Below, piece after piece: positions 1 to 6,025 of a DNA stretch of 7,004 nucleotides. Positions within the stretch are counted from its first letter, which is position 1; each line of letters starts with the position of its first letter. The DNA is taken from contig JAUNUL010000151.1 in the NCBI GenBank assembly GCA_030538175.1, positions 1 through 7,004 of the forward strand, in the 5' to 3' direction. The position numbers and the translations under genes were made by a program. A model generated the notes under the pieces. The model was not told the DNA's origin, did no database searches, and saw only the letters and a list, made by a program, of their open reading frames with translations. This DNA is from Propionibacteriaceae bacterium (GTDB lineage Bacteria; Actinomycetota; Actinomycetes; Propionibacteriales; Propionibacteriaceae).

Positions 1-1
1 T

Positions 2-532
2 GACGACCTCGACGACGACGACGATGATGATGACTACGACGACCTCGACGATGCCGGGGACGACGAGATCGACCTGGTCGTCGCGATCTATCGCGAGGAC
101 GGGCTGCCGGTCGCGACAGCGCTGACCAAGGACCTCGCCAACGACCTTGATGAGCTCATCACCCAGCTGCGCCGCCAGCCCGCGGACGCCGGTGCGATCG
201 GCATGGTCTCCCTGGTGGGGGATCTGTTCGTGATTGTCCGGGTCCGGGGCCGCAACGTGCAGGCGCTGCTGTCGGATGCTGCGGCAGCCGTCGATTGGCC
301 CATCGCCCGCGACGTTGCCGACTTCCTCGGTGTGGACGAGATCCCCGACCCCGATGACGATTCCGAGCCCATGGGTGATCTGGGCATGCTGTCGGATCTG
401 GGGGTGAGCGATCTGGCGATGGAGGCGTACTGCAACAACTTCGACGACAACTCCGACGAGGTCCTCGCCCAGATCGCCGAGCGGATCGCCGTCGGCCAGG
501 CCTTCCGCAAGGCGGCGGACTCGTTCGACTGA
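2..532 (+). CDS. tRNA adenosine deaminase-associated protein, 5' end cut by window
   Basis: The frame is open from base 2 to the TGA at 530-532 (176 codons seen). No start codon occurs in the acidic N-terminal part, so the true start lies left of the window. The visible N-terminus is a run of Asp with a few Leu, Tyr and Gly, followed by a compact domain beginning near EIDLVVAIYRED. Further acidic patches occur (DPDDDSEP; NNFDDNSDE). The sequence resembles the actinobacterial family named for its position beside tadA; its biochemical role is not established. There is no membrane segment or enzyme motif. tadA starts 13 bases downstream on the same strand, which suggests cotranscription and perhaps a partner role for TadA or its tRNA substrate. 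The family call rests on the acidic N-terminus, the domain sequence and the neighbour. Confidence 0.85.
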   Translation, partial: DDLDDDDDDDDYDDLDDAGDDEIDLVVAIYREDGLPVATALTKDLANDLDELITQLRRQPADAGAIGMVSLVGDLFVIVRVRGRNVQALLSDAAAAVDWPIARDVADFLGVDEIPDPDDDSEPMGDLGMLSDLGVSDLAMEAYCNNFDDNSDEVLAQIAERIAVGQAFRKAADSFD

Positions 533-545
533 GGCGCGTGGTCCG

Positions 546-1031
546 ATGACGTCCCGCTGGGATGCGGCGTTCGATCGTGCGTTGGCTGAGGCGTACGCCG
601 CGTCCGCGCATGGGGACATCCCGATCGGTGCGGTCCTGCTGGATCCTGCGGGCGCGGTCATCGCCGTCGGCCACAACGAACGCGAGCTGACCGGTGATCC
701 GACCGCTCACGCCGAGGTGCTGGCTCTGCGTCGTGGTGCCGACGCGTTGGCGCTGCGCCGTGGTGCGTCGGCGAGTCCTGAGTGGCGGCTCACCGGCTGC
801 ACCCTGGTCGTCACCCTCGAACCCTGCACGATGTGTGCCGGTGCGTTGGTGCAGGCGCGGATTGAGCGGGTGGTGTTCGGGGCGTACGACCCGAAGGCGG
901 GGGCGATCGCATCGCTGTTCGACGTCGTCCGCGACCCCCGGCTGAACCATCGACCCGAGGTGGTCGGCGGCATCAGGGCCGCGGAGTGTGCCCGGCCGTT
1001 GCTGGAGTTCTTCGGCCGGGCACCGCGATAG
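546..1031 (+). CDS. tadA: tRNA-specific adenosine deaminase TadA
   Basis: A 161-residue zinc deaminase that converts adenosine 34 of tRNA-Arg(ACG) to inosine, so that one tRNA reads the CGU, CGC and CGA codons. The catalytic signatures are plain: HAE at residues 55-57 (His55 zinc ligand, Glu57 proton shuttle) and PCTMC at 93-97 (Cys94 and Cys97 zinc ligands). The GDIPIGAVL segment (23-31) and the N44 region match the tRNA-type deaminases rather than cytosine deaminases, as do VVFGAYDPKAGA and the LNHRPEV segment. The ATG follows the upstream stop by 13 bases; GAGG overlapping that stop (531-534) is the only SD-like sequence. Oddity: residues 59-67 and 68-76 form a 9-residue tandem duplication, and the distance from the catalytic Glu to the first Cys is 37 residues, against 28 in E. 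coli TadA as I recall it. Confidence 0.95.
   Translation: MTSRWDAAFDRALAEAYAASAHGDIPIGAVLLDPAGAVIAVGHNERELTGDPTAHAEVLALRRGADALALRRGASASPEWRLTGCTLVVTLEPCTMCAGALVQARIERVVFGAYDPKAGAIASLFDVVRDPRLNHRPEVVGGIRAAECARPLLEFFGRAPR
720..773 (+). repeat. 27-bp tandem duplication inside tadA
   Basis: Bases 720-746 encode LALRRGADA and bases 747-773 encode LALRRGASA. By my count 20 of 27 bases match. Most of the mismatches are silent; the one replaced residue is Asp to Ser, where all three bases differ. The repeat falls between the HAE and PCTMC zinc motifs and stays in frame. The silent differences indicate that it is old and tolerated. Confidence 0.8.
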
Positions 1032-1059
1032 TCACCGCCCTGTCACCACGGGAACAGGT

Positions 1060-1764
1060 TCAGTGGGTGCCGTGCAGCCGGGCCATGTATTTCGCGTACT
1101 GCTTGCGACCCGACAGCTTCCAGATCGCCTTCACGAAGCCCGGCATCGGGGCGAAGAACTCCCGGGCCTCGTCTTCGGTGGCGGCGTCGTGGACCATGCC
1201 CATGAAGATCGGCAGCCCGGATCGGGGCATATTGGTGCTCATCAGCTTGCCGAACTCGTCCCATTCGGCGCGGGTGATGTGCTGGGCGAGCAGCGGCACG
1301 ATCAGGCGTTCCTCCTCGGCCAGGTGGTCGGCGAGTGCAATCCGGAACCGGGTCATCGCCTCGACGAGCGTTGTGCTGGCGGCCGCCGCGGCCGGGCCGA
1401 CCGCGGCGGTCGACCACTGCTGCGCACAGTCCTGGACCTGGTCGAGGAGCGCGTCGATGTCCTGATGGGCGGCGGCCATCCGCGTGATGGTGGTGCTCTC
1501 CTCGGGGACCCGGGCGTGCAGCTTCGGCCACAGGTGTGTGTCCTCCCCCCGGTGATGGTGGTGCAGGCCGCGCAGCGCCAGGTCGAGGTCGGCGACCAGT
1601 GCGTCGCGGCGGACCGGATCCGTGCCGCCGGTCTCGGCGATGAGGGTGCTGAGCAGGTCGAAGCGCGCGGACATCGTGCGATGGATCAGGCCCATGTGCC
1701 AGACGTCGGCTCCGGCCTCTGGCTTGGTCTGCGTCGGGGTGGTTCGATGGGTGTGTTCGCTCAT
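1060..1764 (-). CDS. hemerythrin (HHE) domain protein
   Basis: A 234-residue soluble protein with the four-helix hemerythrin fold, expected to bind a di-iron centre and sense or handle O2, NO or peroxide. Candidate iron ligands lie in the usual spacing: H28 (LIHRTMSARFD), H70/H71 with E74 and H77 (HHHHRGEDTHLWP), H100 (AAHQDIDAL), and H147 with E151 (HLAEEERLIVPLL). The alanine-rich stretch 120-130 links the third and fourth helices. Residues 185-234 form a basic, hydrophobic C-terminal tail (FAPMPGFVKAIWKLSGRKQYAKY), also seen in related actinobacterial proteins. No signal peptide or membrane span is present. The ATG is the first possible start after an in-frame stop immediately upstream; its SD (a GAG about nine bases away) is weak. 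The gene is convergent with tadA (28-bp gap) and divergent from the STAND regulator (80-bp gap). The substrate is unknown. Confidence 0.88.
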   Translation of the reverse strand: MSEHTHRTTPTQTKPEAGADVWHMGLIHRTMSARFDLLSTLIAETGGTDPVRRDALVADLDLALRGLHHHHRGEDTHLWPKLHARVPEESTTITRMAAAHQDIDALLDQVQDCAQQWSTAAVGPAAAAASTTLVEAMTRFRIALADHLAEEERLIVPLLAQHITRAEWDEFGKLMSTNMPRSGLPIFMGMVHDAATEDEAREFFAPMPGFVKAIWKLSGRKQYAKYMARLHGTH

Positions 1765-1808
1765 GGTTCAACACTCGCTCGGGGTCAGCGACGACTCCAC
1801 GACGAGCG

Positions 1809-1828
1809 CTCACCGTTGACTCACCGTT
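1809..1828. promoter_or_regulatory. 9-bp direct repeat, possible operator in divergent intergenic region
   Basis: CTCACCGTT occurs at 1809-1817 and again at 1820-1828, separated by GA. The period is 11 bp, about one helical turn, so a protein could contact both copies from one face of the DNA. It lies in the 80-bp gap between the hemerythrin gene and the XRE/STAND regulator, just upstream of the latter's SD. An autoregulatory site for the regulator is plausible but inferred. The junction contains TTGACT, which resembles a -35 box, but no -10 follows at a usable distance. Confidence 0.35.
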
Positions 1829-1830
1829 CG

Positions 1831-1838
1831 GGAAGGGG
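1831..1838 (+). promoter_or_regulatory. ribosome binding site of the STAND regulator
   Basis: GGAAGGGG lies six bases before the ATG at 1845. The frame stays open for some distance upstream, but no ATG or GTG appears in it within the divergent gap, so this site decides the start. Confidence 0.6.
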
Positions 1839-1844
1839 TGGGGG

Positions 1845-4403
1845 ATGGCCGAGGTTGTCGAGCGGTCGGGTGCGGCCGAGTCGGGTGCCGGTTTCGCGGC
1901 CGCACTGCGCCGATTCCGTGTGGCTGCCGGGCTCACCCAGGAGGCTCTCGCGGAGCGGGCCGGGGTCAGCGCCCGCGCGGTGAGCGACCTGGAGCGGGAT
2001 AGTGGGCGTACGCCGCGGGCGGCCACGGTCACCCTGTTGGCGACCGCGCTCGGCCTGAGCGATGCGGACACCCACGTTCTGCGTGCTGCCGCACGGGGGC
2101 ACGAGGCAGAGTCCAAACCAAACGGACCCCACACGTTGCGCACGGAACTGCCCCGATTCCTCACCCCGCTGATCGGCCGGTCCGCTGAAATCGATGTCGT
2201 GGCACACCTGCTGAACACACCCGGACGGCAGTTGGTCACGCTGACCGGACCGGGCGGAGTGGGCAAGACCAGGGTTGCGGTGGCGACGGCGGACCGGCTG
2301 GGTGACGCGATGTTCGTGGACCTCGCCAGTGTCCGAGAGCCCGGTTTGGTGCTGCCAGCGATCGCCCAACGACTGGGCGCCGACGATGCTTCGCGGCTGG
2401 TGGCTGTCCTGCGGTCAGCGCCACGGTTGCTGGTCCTGGACAACCTGGAGCAGGTGGTGGCCGTGGGCGAGGGGCTCGTGGAGCTGCTGCAGGGGTGCCC
2501 ACAGGTCCGGATCCTGGCGACCAGCCGGATCCCGTTTCGCGTGCGCGGTGAGCACGAGTTCCGGTTGGCACCGTTGAAGACCCCCGCTCCGGATGACGAC
2601 CCGGCAACCGCTGCGGCGTACCAACTGTTCTGTGACCGCGCGGACGCCGTGGGGGCTGGCCCGGTGGCCGGTGAGGAGGCCGCGGTCGCGGCGATCACCC
2701 GTCGCCTCGGCGGGCTGCCGCTGGCGCTCGAGTTGGCGGCTGCCCGACTGGGCGTCCTCGGGCCGGACGAACTGCTCGCCCAATTGGACCGGACGCTCGC
2801 CGTGCTCGTCGACGGGCCGGTGGACCTGCCGGATCGGCAGCGGACGATGCGGGCCACCGTTGCCTGGAGCGAGGCGCTGCTGTCCGAGGCGGGGCAGGTC
2901 GCGTTTCGGCGGATGGCGGTGTGCGCGGGTGGCGGCTCGCTCACCGACCTCGCGGCGGTGTGTGCCTCGTCGCCGGACGCGATCGCCGAGGTGGTGCGGG
3001 CCAACCTGGCCAGTGCGGAACGCAGTGGGGGCACCCGCTGGATCACGATGCTGGAGCCCGTTCGGGAGTACGCCTGGGATCAACTCGTCGCAGCCGACGA
3101 CGTGGCCGACACCGCGCGCCGGCTCGTTGAGGTGGTCGTCGACACCTGGTCCTCCGCGGGCACAAACACGGGCCGCAACGACCTGGCCAACCTGCGTACT
3201 GCGATCACGTGGGCACTGGAGTCCGGCGAATCCGATCGTGCACACGAACTTCTGGCAGCCAGCGTGGAGGGGCTGCTGCGGCTCGGTGCGTTGGAGGAGG
3301 GCCACAGGTTCGCCACGACGATCCACGCGCTGCCGCCCGCTGGTGATCCCATGGTGGCCGCGCTGAGTGCGCTGGGCGCGCTCCGACTGGCGGTGGCGAT
3401 GTGGGACACGCCCACCGCGGCACAGCTCGGTGACCGGGCGGTCGAATTGGCGGATGCCACGGGGGATCAACTCCTCGCGGCCCGGGCGATCATCGCCCGC
3501 GGGTGGCAGCACCGCAATAACAACGAGTACGCCGTGGCCGCCGCAGATTTCACCGTGGCTCTGGACCGGGTGGCCGCATACGGCTCGGGGGCGTCGGATC
3601 CTGCAGCCGATCGGGTACGCCTCACTGCCCTTCACGGACTCACCTACGTCACCCTGTTCCTCGGGGACTTCGCCCAGGGACGGCGCATCAATGACGAGGC
3701 GGGCGAACTCGCCGAGCGGCTGGCCGATGAGCACGCACGGGCCCAGCACCTGATGATGCGGGCCTGGCTGGATTCCCATGCCGGTCGATTCCGCCAGGCC
3801 GCGGACGTCGGCGCTCAAGCAGTGGACGTCTTCCGGCGCCTCGGCGACCGGGTCAAGCTGGCGGAGGCGCTGCGTACGCACGGGGACTGTCTGTCGTATA
3901 TGCCGGACACGCTGATCAGGGCACGGGACATGCTGGAGGAATCCCGGCTGATCTATCTGGAGCGTGGAGAGGAGAGCATCGCCGGTCAAGTGGAGGCGCA
4001 ATCGGCGTACTGCTATTGGCAGTTGGGTGAACGCGCTGAGGCGCGGCGCCGGATCAACGGCGGGCTGGAGCACGGTCGTCGGTTCGGTGACTTGTGGGCG
4101 GTTGCGATGTGCACGACGCTGCTGGGGCATTTCGAGCTCGTGGATGGGGACCGGGAGGTCGCGCGGGTGTTGTTGCACGAAGGTGCCGATGCCTTCACGG
4201 TGATCGGCAACCCGCTGTACGTGCGGTGGAGCCACGAGGGGCTCGCCGCGCTCGCCATGGCAGACGGTGATCTGGCGACCGCTCGGGACCAGTTAGTGAT
4301 CGCCGATCGGCTCCGCGACGAGCTGCCATCGCGCACCGGGCCGATCGATGCCGGACTGATGGCGCGTACGCGGTCAGCCCTCGAGACACCGCGCGGAAGG
4401 TGA
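1845..4403 (+). CDS. XRE-family HTH / STAND ATPase transcriptional regulator
   Basis: An 852-residue cytoplasmic regulator. Residues 16-75 form an XRE-type helix-turn-helix (GLTQEALAERAGVSARAVSDLE). A STAND/NB-ARC-like ATPase follows from about 105: the entry motif LIGRSAEID, Walker A GPGGVGKT at 135-142, Walker B LLVLDNLE at 195-202, the TSR motif at 226-228 and GLPLALELAAAR at 290-301. A winged-helix segment comes next (QRTMRATVAWSEALLSEAG and onward), then NLRTAITWAL near 447-456 and a long alpha-helical, TPR-like tail to the C-terminus. There is no C-terminal LuxR HTH, so DNA binding must rest on the N-terminal domain. Such proteins are generally thought to switch from an ADP-bound closed to an ATP-bound oligomeric state when the tail meets a signal. 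The targets and signal are unknown; the divergent hemerythrin gene and its own promoter are the nearest candidates. All motifs are intact and there is no frameshift. Confidence 0.9.
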   Translation: MAEVVERSGAAESGAGFAAALRRFRVAAGLTQEALAERAGVSARAVSDLERDSGRTPRAATVTLLATALGLSDADTHVLRAAARGHEAESKPNGPHTLRTELPRFLTPLIGRSAEIDVVAHLLNTPGRQLVTLTGPGGVGKTRVAVATADRLGDAMFVDLASVREPGLVLPAIAQRLGADDASRLVAVLRSAPRLLVLDNLEQVVAVGEGLVELLQGCPQVRILATSRIPFRVRGEHEFRLAPLKTPAPDDDPATAAAYQLFCDRADAVGAGPVAGEEAAVAAITRRLGGLPLALELAAARLGVLGPDELLAQLDRTLAVLVDGPVDLPDRQRTMRATVAWSEALLSEAGQVAFRRMAVCAGGGSLTDLAAVCASSPDAIAEVVRANLASAERSGGTRWITMLEPVREYAWDQLVAADDVADTARRLVEVVVDTWSSAGTNTGRNDLANLRTAITWALESGESDRAHELLAASVEGLLRLGALEEGHRFATTIHALPPAGDPMVAALSALGALRLAVAMWDTPTAAQLGDRAVELADATGDQLLAARAIIARGWQHRNNNEYAVAAADFTVALDRVAAYGSGASDPAADRVRLTALHGLTYVTLFLGDFAQGRRINDEAGELAERLADEHARAQHLMMRAWLDSHAGRFRQAADVGAQAVDVFRRLGDRVKLAEALRTHGDCLSYMPDTLIRARDMLEESRLIYLERGEESIAGQVEAQSAYCYWQLGERAEARRRINGGLEHGRRFGDLWAVAMCTTLLGHFELVDGDREVARVLLHEGADAFTVIGNPLYVRWSHEGLAALAMADGDLATARDQLVIADRLRDELPSRTGPIDAGLMARTRSALETPRGR

Positions 4404-4416
4404 GAAGATCACAAGC

Positions 4417-5604
4417 GTGACTGTGCTGACCAATATCGAACTTGCCCCCCGTGACCCGATCCTCGGCCTGACCGAAGCCTTCAACGCTGATGAGCGCGCG
4501 ACGAAGGTGAATCTGGGGGTCGGTGTGTATACCGATGAGAACGGCAAGGTGCCCCTGCTGGAGTGTGTACGCCGCGCCGACGACCTGATTGCCCAGGGCC
4601 GCAAGCCCTGGGGCTACCTGCCGATCGACGGTCTCAAGGCCTATGACGACGCCGTGGCGAACCTTGTCTTCGCCGATGTGGTGGCTCGCGAGCGGCTTGC
4701 GGTCGTGCAGTCGCTCGGCGGCACCGGTGGCCTCAAGGTCGCCGCGGACTTCCTCCATCAGGCGAATCCGAACGCGGCCGTGATGATCTCCGACCCGAGC
4801 TGGGAGAACCACCGGGCGCTGTTCACCCGTGCGGGTTTCACCGTCGAGAGCTACCCCTATTACGACGCCGCGACACGGTCGGTGAACTTCGCCGGCATGC
4901 TCGACGCGCTCAACGCTGCCGCTGCCGGGACCATCGTGATCCTGCATGCCTGCTGCCACAACCCGACCGGCTATGACCTGACGCCCGAGCAGTGGGACCA
5001 GGTGCGCGAGGTGGTTGTCGAGCGGGGTCTGGTGCCGCTGCTGGACATGGCCTATCAGGGCTTCGCGAACTCGATCACCGAGGATGTCGCAGCCGTGCGG
5101 GCCTTCGCTGACGCCGGGATCCCGGTCTTCGTCACCACGTCGTTCTCCAAGACGTTCAGCCTCTATGGCGAGCGCGTCGGTGCCCTGTCGGTCGTCTGCA
5201 CGGACGCCGATGAGGCCAAGCGGGTGTTGAGCCAGCTGAAGATCGTCGTCCGCACCAACTATTCCAACCCGCCGAGCCACGGTGCGCAGATCGTCGCCCA
5301 CGTGCTCGCCGACCCCGAGCTGCGGCAGCTCTGGGAGACCGAGCTGGGCGGCATGCGGGAACGCATCAAGGCGATGCGGGTCGGCCTGCGCGATGGTCTT
5401 GCTGCGGCCAATCCCGATGCCGATGCGGACTACATCGTCACGCAGAACGGCATGTTCTCCTATTCCGGGCTGAGCAAGGATCAGATGGTGCGTCTCCGCG
5501 AGGAGTTCGGCGTCTATGGCCTGGACTCGGGTCGCATCTGCGTGGCCGCACTCAACGAGCGCAACCTGCCGCAGGTCGTGGACGCGATCGCCCAAGTCTG
5601 GTGA
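4417..5604 (+). CDS. class I aromatic/aspartate-type aminotransferase
   Basis: A 395-residue PLP enzyme of the AspC/TyrB group, moving an amino group between aspartate or aromatic amino acids and 2-oxoglutarate in the cytosol. Visible signatures: VNLGVGVY (31-38), SLGGTGGLK (99-107), DPSWENH with Trp129 over the cofactor, HNPTG (181-185; Asn182), DMAYQGFA (Asp210 and Tyr213), SFSKTFSLYGERVGAL with the Schiff-base Lys245 and phosphate-binding Arg253, and GRICVAALN with the substrate-carboxylate Arg373. The length matches the family (about 396-397). Overall similarity, including the YLPIDGL and PLLDMAYQGF segments, leans to the TyrB side, but I cannot separate TyrB from AspC by eye. Translation probably starts at GTG 4417, with GAGAAG (4402-4407) as SD nine bases upstream; GTG 4423 is an alternative. 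The regulator stops only 13 bases upstream, so readthrough is likely even if the gene has its own promoter. Confidence 0.92.
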   Translation: MTVLTNIELAPRDPILGLTEAFNADERATKVNLGVGVYTDENGKVPLLECVRRADDLIAQGRKPWGYLPIDGLKAYDDAVANLVFADVVARERLAVVQSLGGTGGLKVAADFLHQANPNAAVMISDPSWENHRALFTRAGFTVESYPYYDAATRSVNFAGMLDALNAAAAGTIVILHACCHNPTGYDLTPEQWDQVREVVVERGLVPLLDMAYQGFANSITEDVAAVRAFADAGIPVFVTTSFSKTFSLYGERVGALSVVCTDADEAKRVLSQLKIVVRTNYSNPPSHGAQIVAHVLADPELRQLWETELGGMRERIKAMRVGLRDGLAAANPDADADYIVTQNGMFSYSGLSKDQMVRLREEFGVYGLDSGRICVAALNERNLPQVVDAIAQVW

Positions 5605-5647
5605 TCGATCGGTTGGGGTGAACAACCTGCCGCAGAGGAGGCGCCGA

Positions 5648-5678
5648 TTGGCGCAACACGGCCACCGCTTGCTACCTT
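5648..5678 (+). promoter_or_regulatory. candidate tRNA-Ser promoter
   Basis: TTGGCG (5648-5653) and TACCTT (5673-5678, fitting the TANNNT form of actinobacterial -10 boxes) are 19 bases apart. Transcription would begin around 5685, almost at the mature tRNA 5' end. The spacer is long and the -35 overlaps a small hairpin, so support is modest. Confidence 0.3.
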
Positions 5679-5685
5679 AGTCGGC

Positions 5686-5773
5686 GGTGACGTGTCTGAG
5701 CGGCCGAAAGAGCTCGCCTCGAAAGCGAGTGTAGGGCGACCTACCGCGGGTTCAAATCCCGCCGTCACCGCCA
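5686..5773 (+). tRNA. tRNA-Ser (anticodon CGA)
   Basis: A complete class II tRNA that reads UCG. The acceptor stem GGTGACG (5686-5692) pairs with CGTCACC (5763-5769), followed by discriminator G5770 and an encoded CCA. The D stem is TCT/AGA. The anticodon stem CTCGC/GCGAG encloses the loop CTCGAAA, placing the anticodon CGA at 5720-5722. The long variable arm GTAGG-GCGA-CCTAC (5731-5744) is the serine hallmark. The T stem GCGGG/CCCGC carries the TTCAAAT loop. Every stem is fully paired, so it should be functional. A terminator starts three bases after the CCA, so it appears to be a single-gene transcript. Confidence 0.97.
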
Positions 5774-5775
5774 TT

Positions 5776-5814
5776 GAACTCCCTGGGACCTTTGTCCCGG
5801 GGAGTTCTTCGTTT
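5776..5814 (+). terminator. intrinsic terminator after tRNA-Ser
   Basis: GAACTCCCTGGGAC (5776-5789) pairs with GTCCCGGGGAGTTC (5794-5807) in a 14-bp stem with one G-U pair and a CTTT loop. The short T-rich tail TTCGTTT follows. It starts two bases after the tRNA CCA and should insulate the dioxygenase leader from upstream transcription. The tail is interrupted, but a weak U-tract is common in high-GC hosts. Confidence 0.85.
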
Positions 5815-5829
5815 CAGAGCGACCCGGAC

Positions 5830-5859
5830 TTGGCGACATCCGCGGTGTGAGAAATATCT
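5830..5859 (+). promoter_or_regulatory. weak promoter candidate upstream of the dioxygenase
   Basis: TTGGCG (5830-5835), the same -35-like hexamer as before the tRNA, lies 18 bases from ATATCT (5854-5859). Transcription would start near 5866, within the adjoining inverted repeat. A rival is TTGCGG (5892-5897) with TAGAGT (5917-5922). Neither is close to consensus. Some promoter is expected here because a strong terminator closes the tRNA unit upstream. Confidence 0.25.
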
Positions 5860-5864
5860 GTCTC

Positions 5865-5885
5865 GCGTTCCGGCCCAAGGAACGC
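5865..5885. promoter_or_regulatory. 7-bp perfect inverted repeat, possible operator
   Basis: GCGTTCC (5865-5871) and GGAACGC (5879-5885) are perfect reverse complements around a 7-base centre. The 21-bp span is typical of a dimeric repressor or activator site, and it lies directly downstream of a candidate -10 for the dioxygenase. It could instead fold as an RNA hairpin. No matching regulator gene is in the window. Confidence 0.4.
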
Positions 5886-5929
5886 CCCGGATTGCGGGCT
5901 GCTTGTCCGCAGAAGATAGAGTCAATTCT

Positions 5930-6000
5930 TGAGGGGGCTTCGAGCCCGCTACGAAAAGTCTGAGGGGGCAGTGGCCCCTTTTGGCACAAAAAAAGGGGTC
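5930..6000 (+). promoter_or_regulatory. structured leader of the catechol dioxygenase gene
   Basis: The leader carries the 9-mer TGAGGGGGC twice (5930-5938 and 5961-5969, period 31), each forming the 5' side of a small hairpin: GGGCT-TCG-AGCCC at 5935-5947 and GGGGC-AGTG-GCCCC at 5965-5978. The second is followed by TTTT (5979-5982), as in a short intrinsic terminator. Its 3' arm plus these Ts (5973-5982) can instead pair with AAAAGGGGTC (5991-6000), giving a 10-bp alternative stem with one G-U pair. The two folds exclude each other, as in an attenuator. This is seen directly; a regulatory role is inferred. It matches no riboswitch class I recognise. Confidence 0.45.
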
Positions 6001-6025
6001 CTGATAAGGGCCTCGAAGGACGGGC

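Noticed and set aside
1039..1058. CCTGT-N10-ACAGG hairpin between the convergent tadA and hemerythrin genes
   Set aside because: The stem is only 5 bp with a 10-base loop and no T tract on either strand; too weak to call a terminator.
1776..1808. CGCTCG / CGAGCG inverted repeat in the divergent region
   Set aside because: The arms are 6 bp and 21 bases apart; expected by chance in GC-rich DNA and weaker than the adjacent direct repeat.
988..1983. Plus-strand frame of 331 codons across the hemerythrin gene
   Set aside because: It is antisense to an intact hemerythrin with conserved iron ligands, overlaps both the tadA end and the regulator start, and has a low-complexity composition.
1043..3046. 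Open minus-strand frame of 667 codons
   Set aside because: It runs antisense through the regulator and overlaps the hemerythrin gene in another frame. Its translation is Arg/Ser/Pro-rich with no recognisable domain, which is typical of high-GC shadow frames.
2415..4235. Open minus-strand frame of 606 codons inside the regulator
   Set aside because: It is antisense to a well-supported STAND regulator and has no coherent domain; third-position GC bias removes stops on the opposite strand.
4400..4412. GTGA/TCAC mini-palindrome between regulator and aminotransferase
   Set aside because: The arms are only four base pairs and overlap the stop codon and SD; no basis for an operator.
4195..5625. 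Open minus-strand frame of 476 codons over the aminotransferase
   Set aside because: It is a shadow of the aminotransferase, whose catalytic motifs are all intact on the plus strand.
5641..5654. GCGCC-GATT-GGCGC hairpin after the aminotransferase
   Set aside because: It could end the aminotransferase transcript but has no U tract and overlaps the tRNA -35 candidate; unsupported as a terminator.
5686..5773. tRNA-Ser as a TadA substrate
   Set aside because: The anticodon is CGA with no A34; bacterial TadA acts on tRNA-Arg(ACG), so the proximity is not a substrate link.
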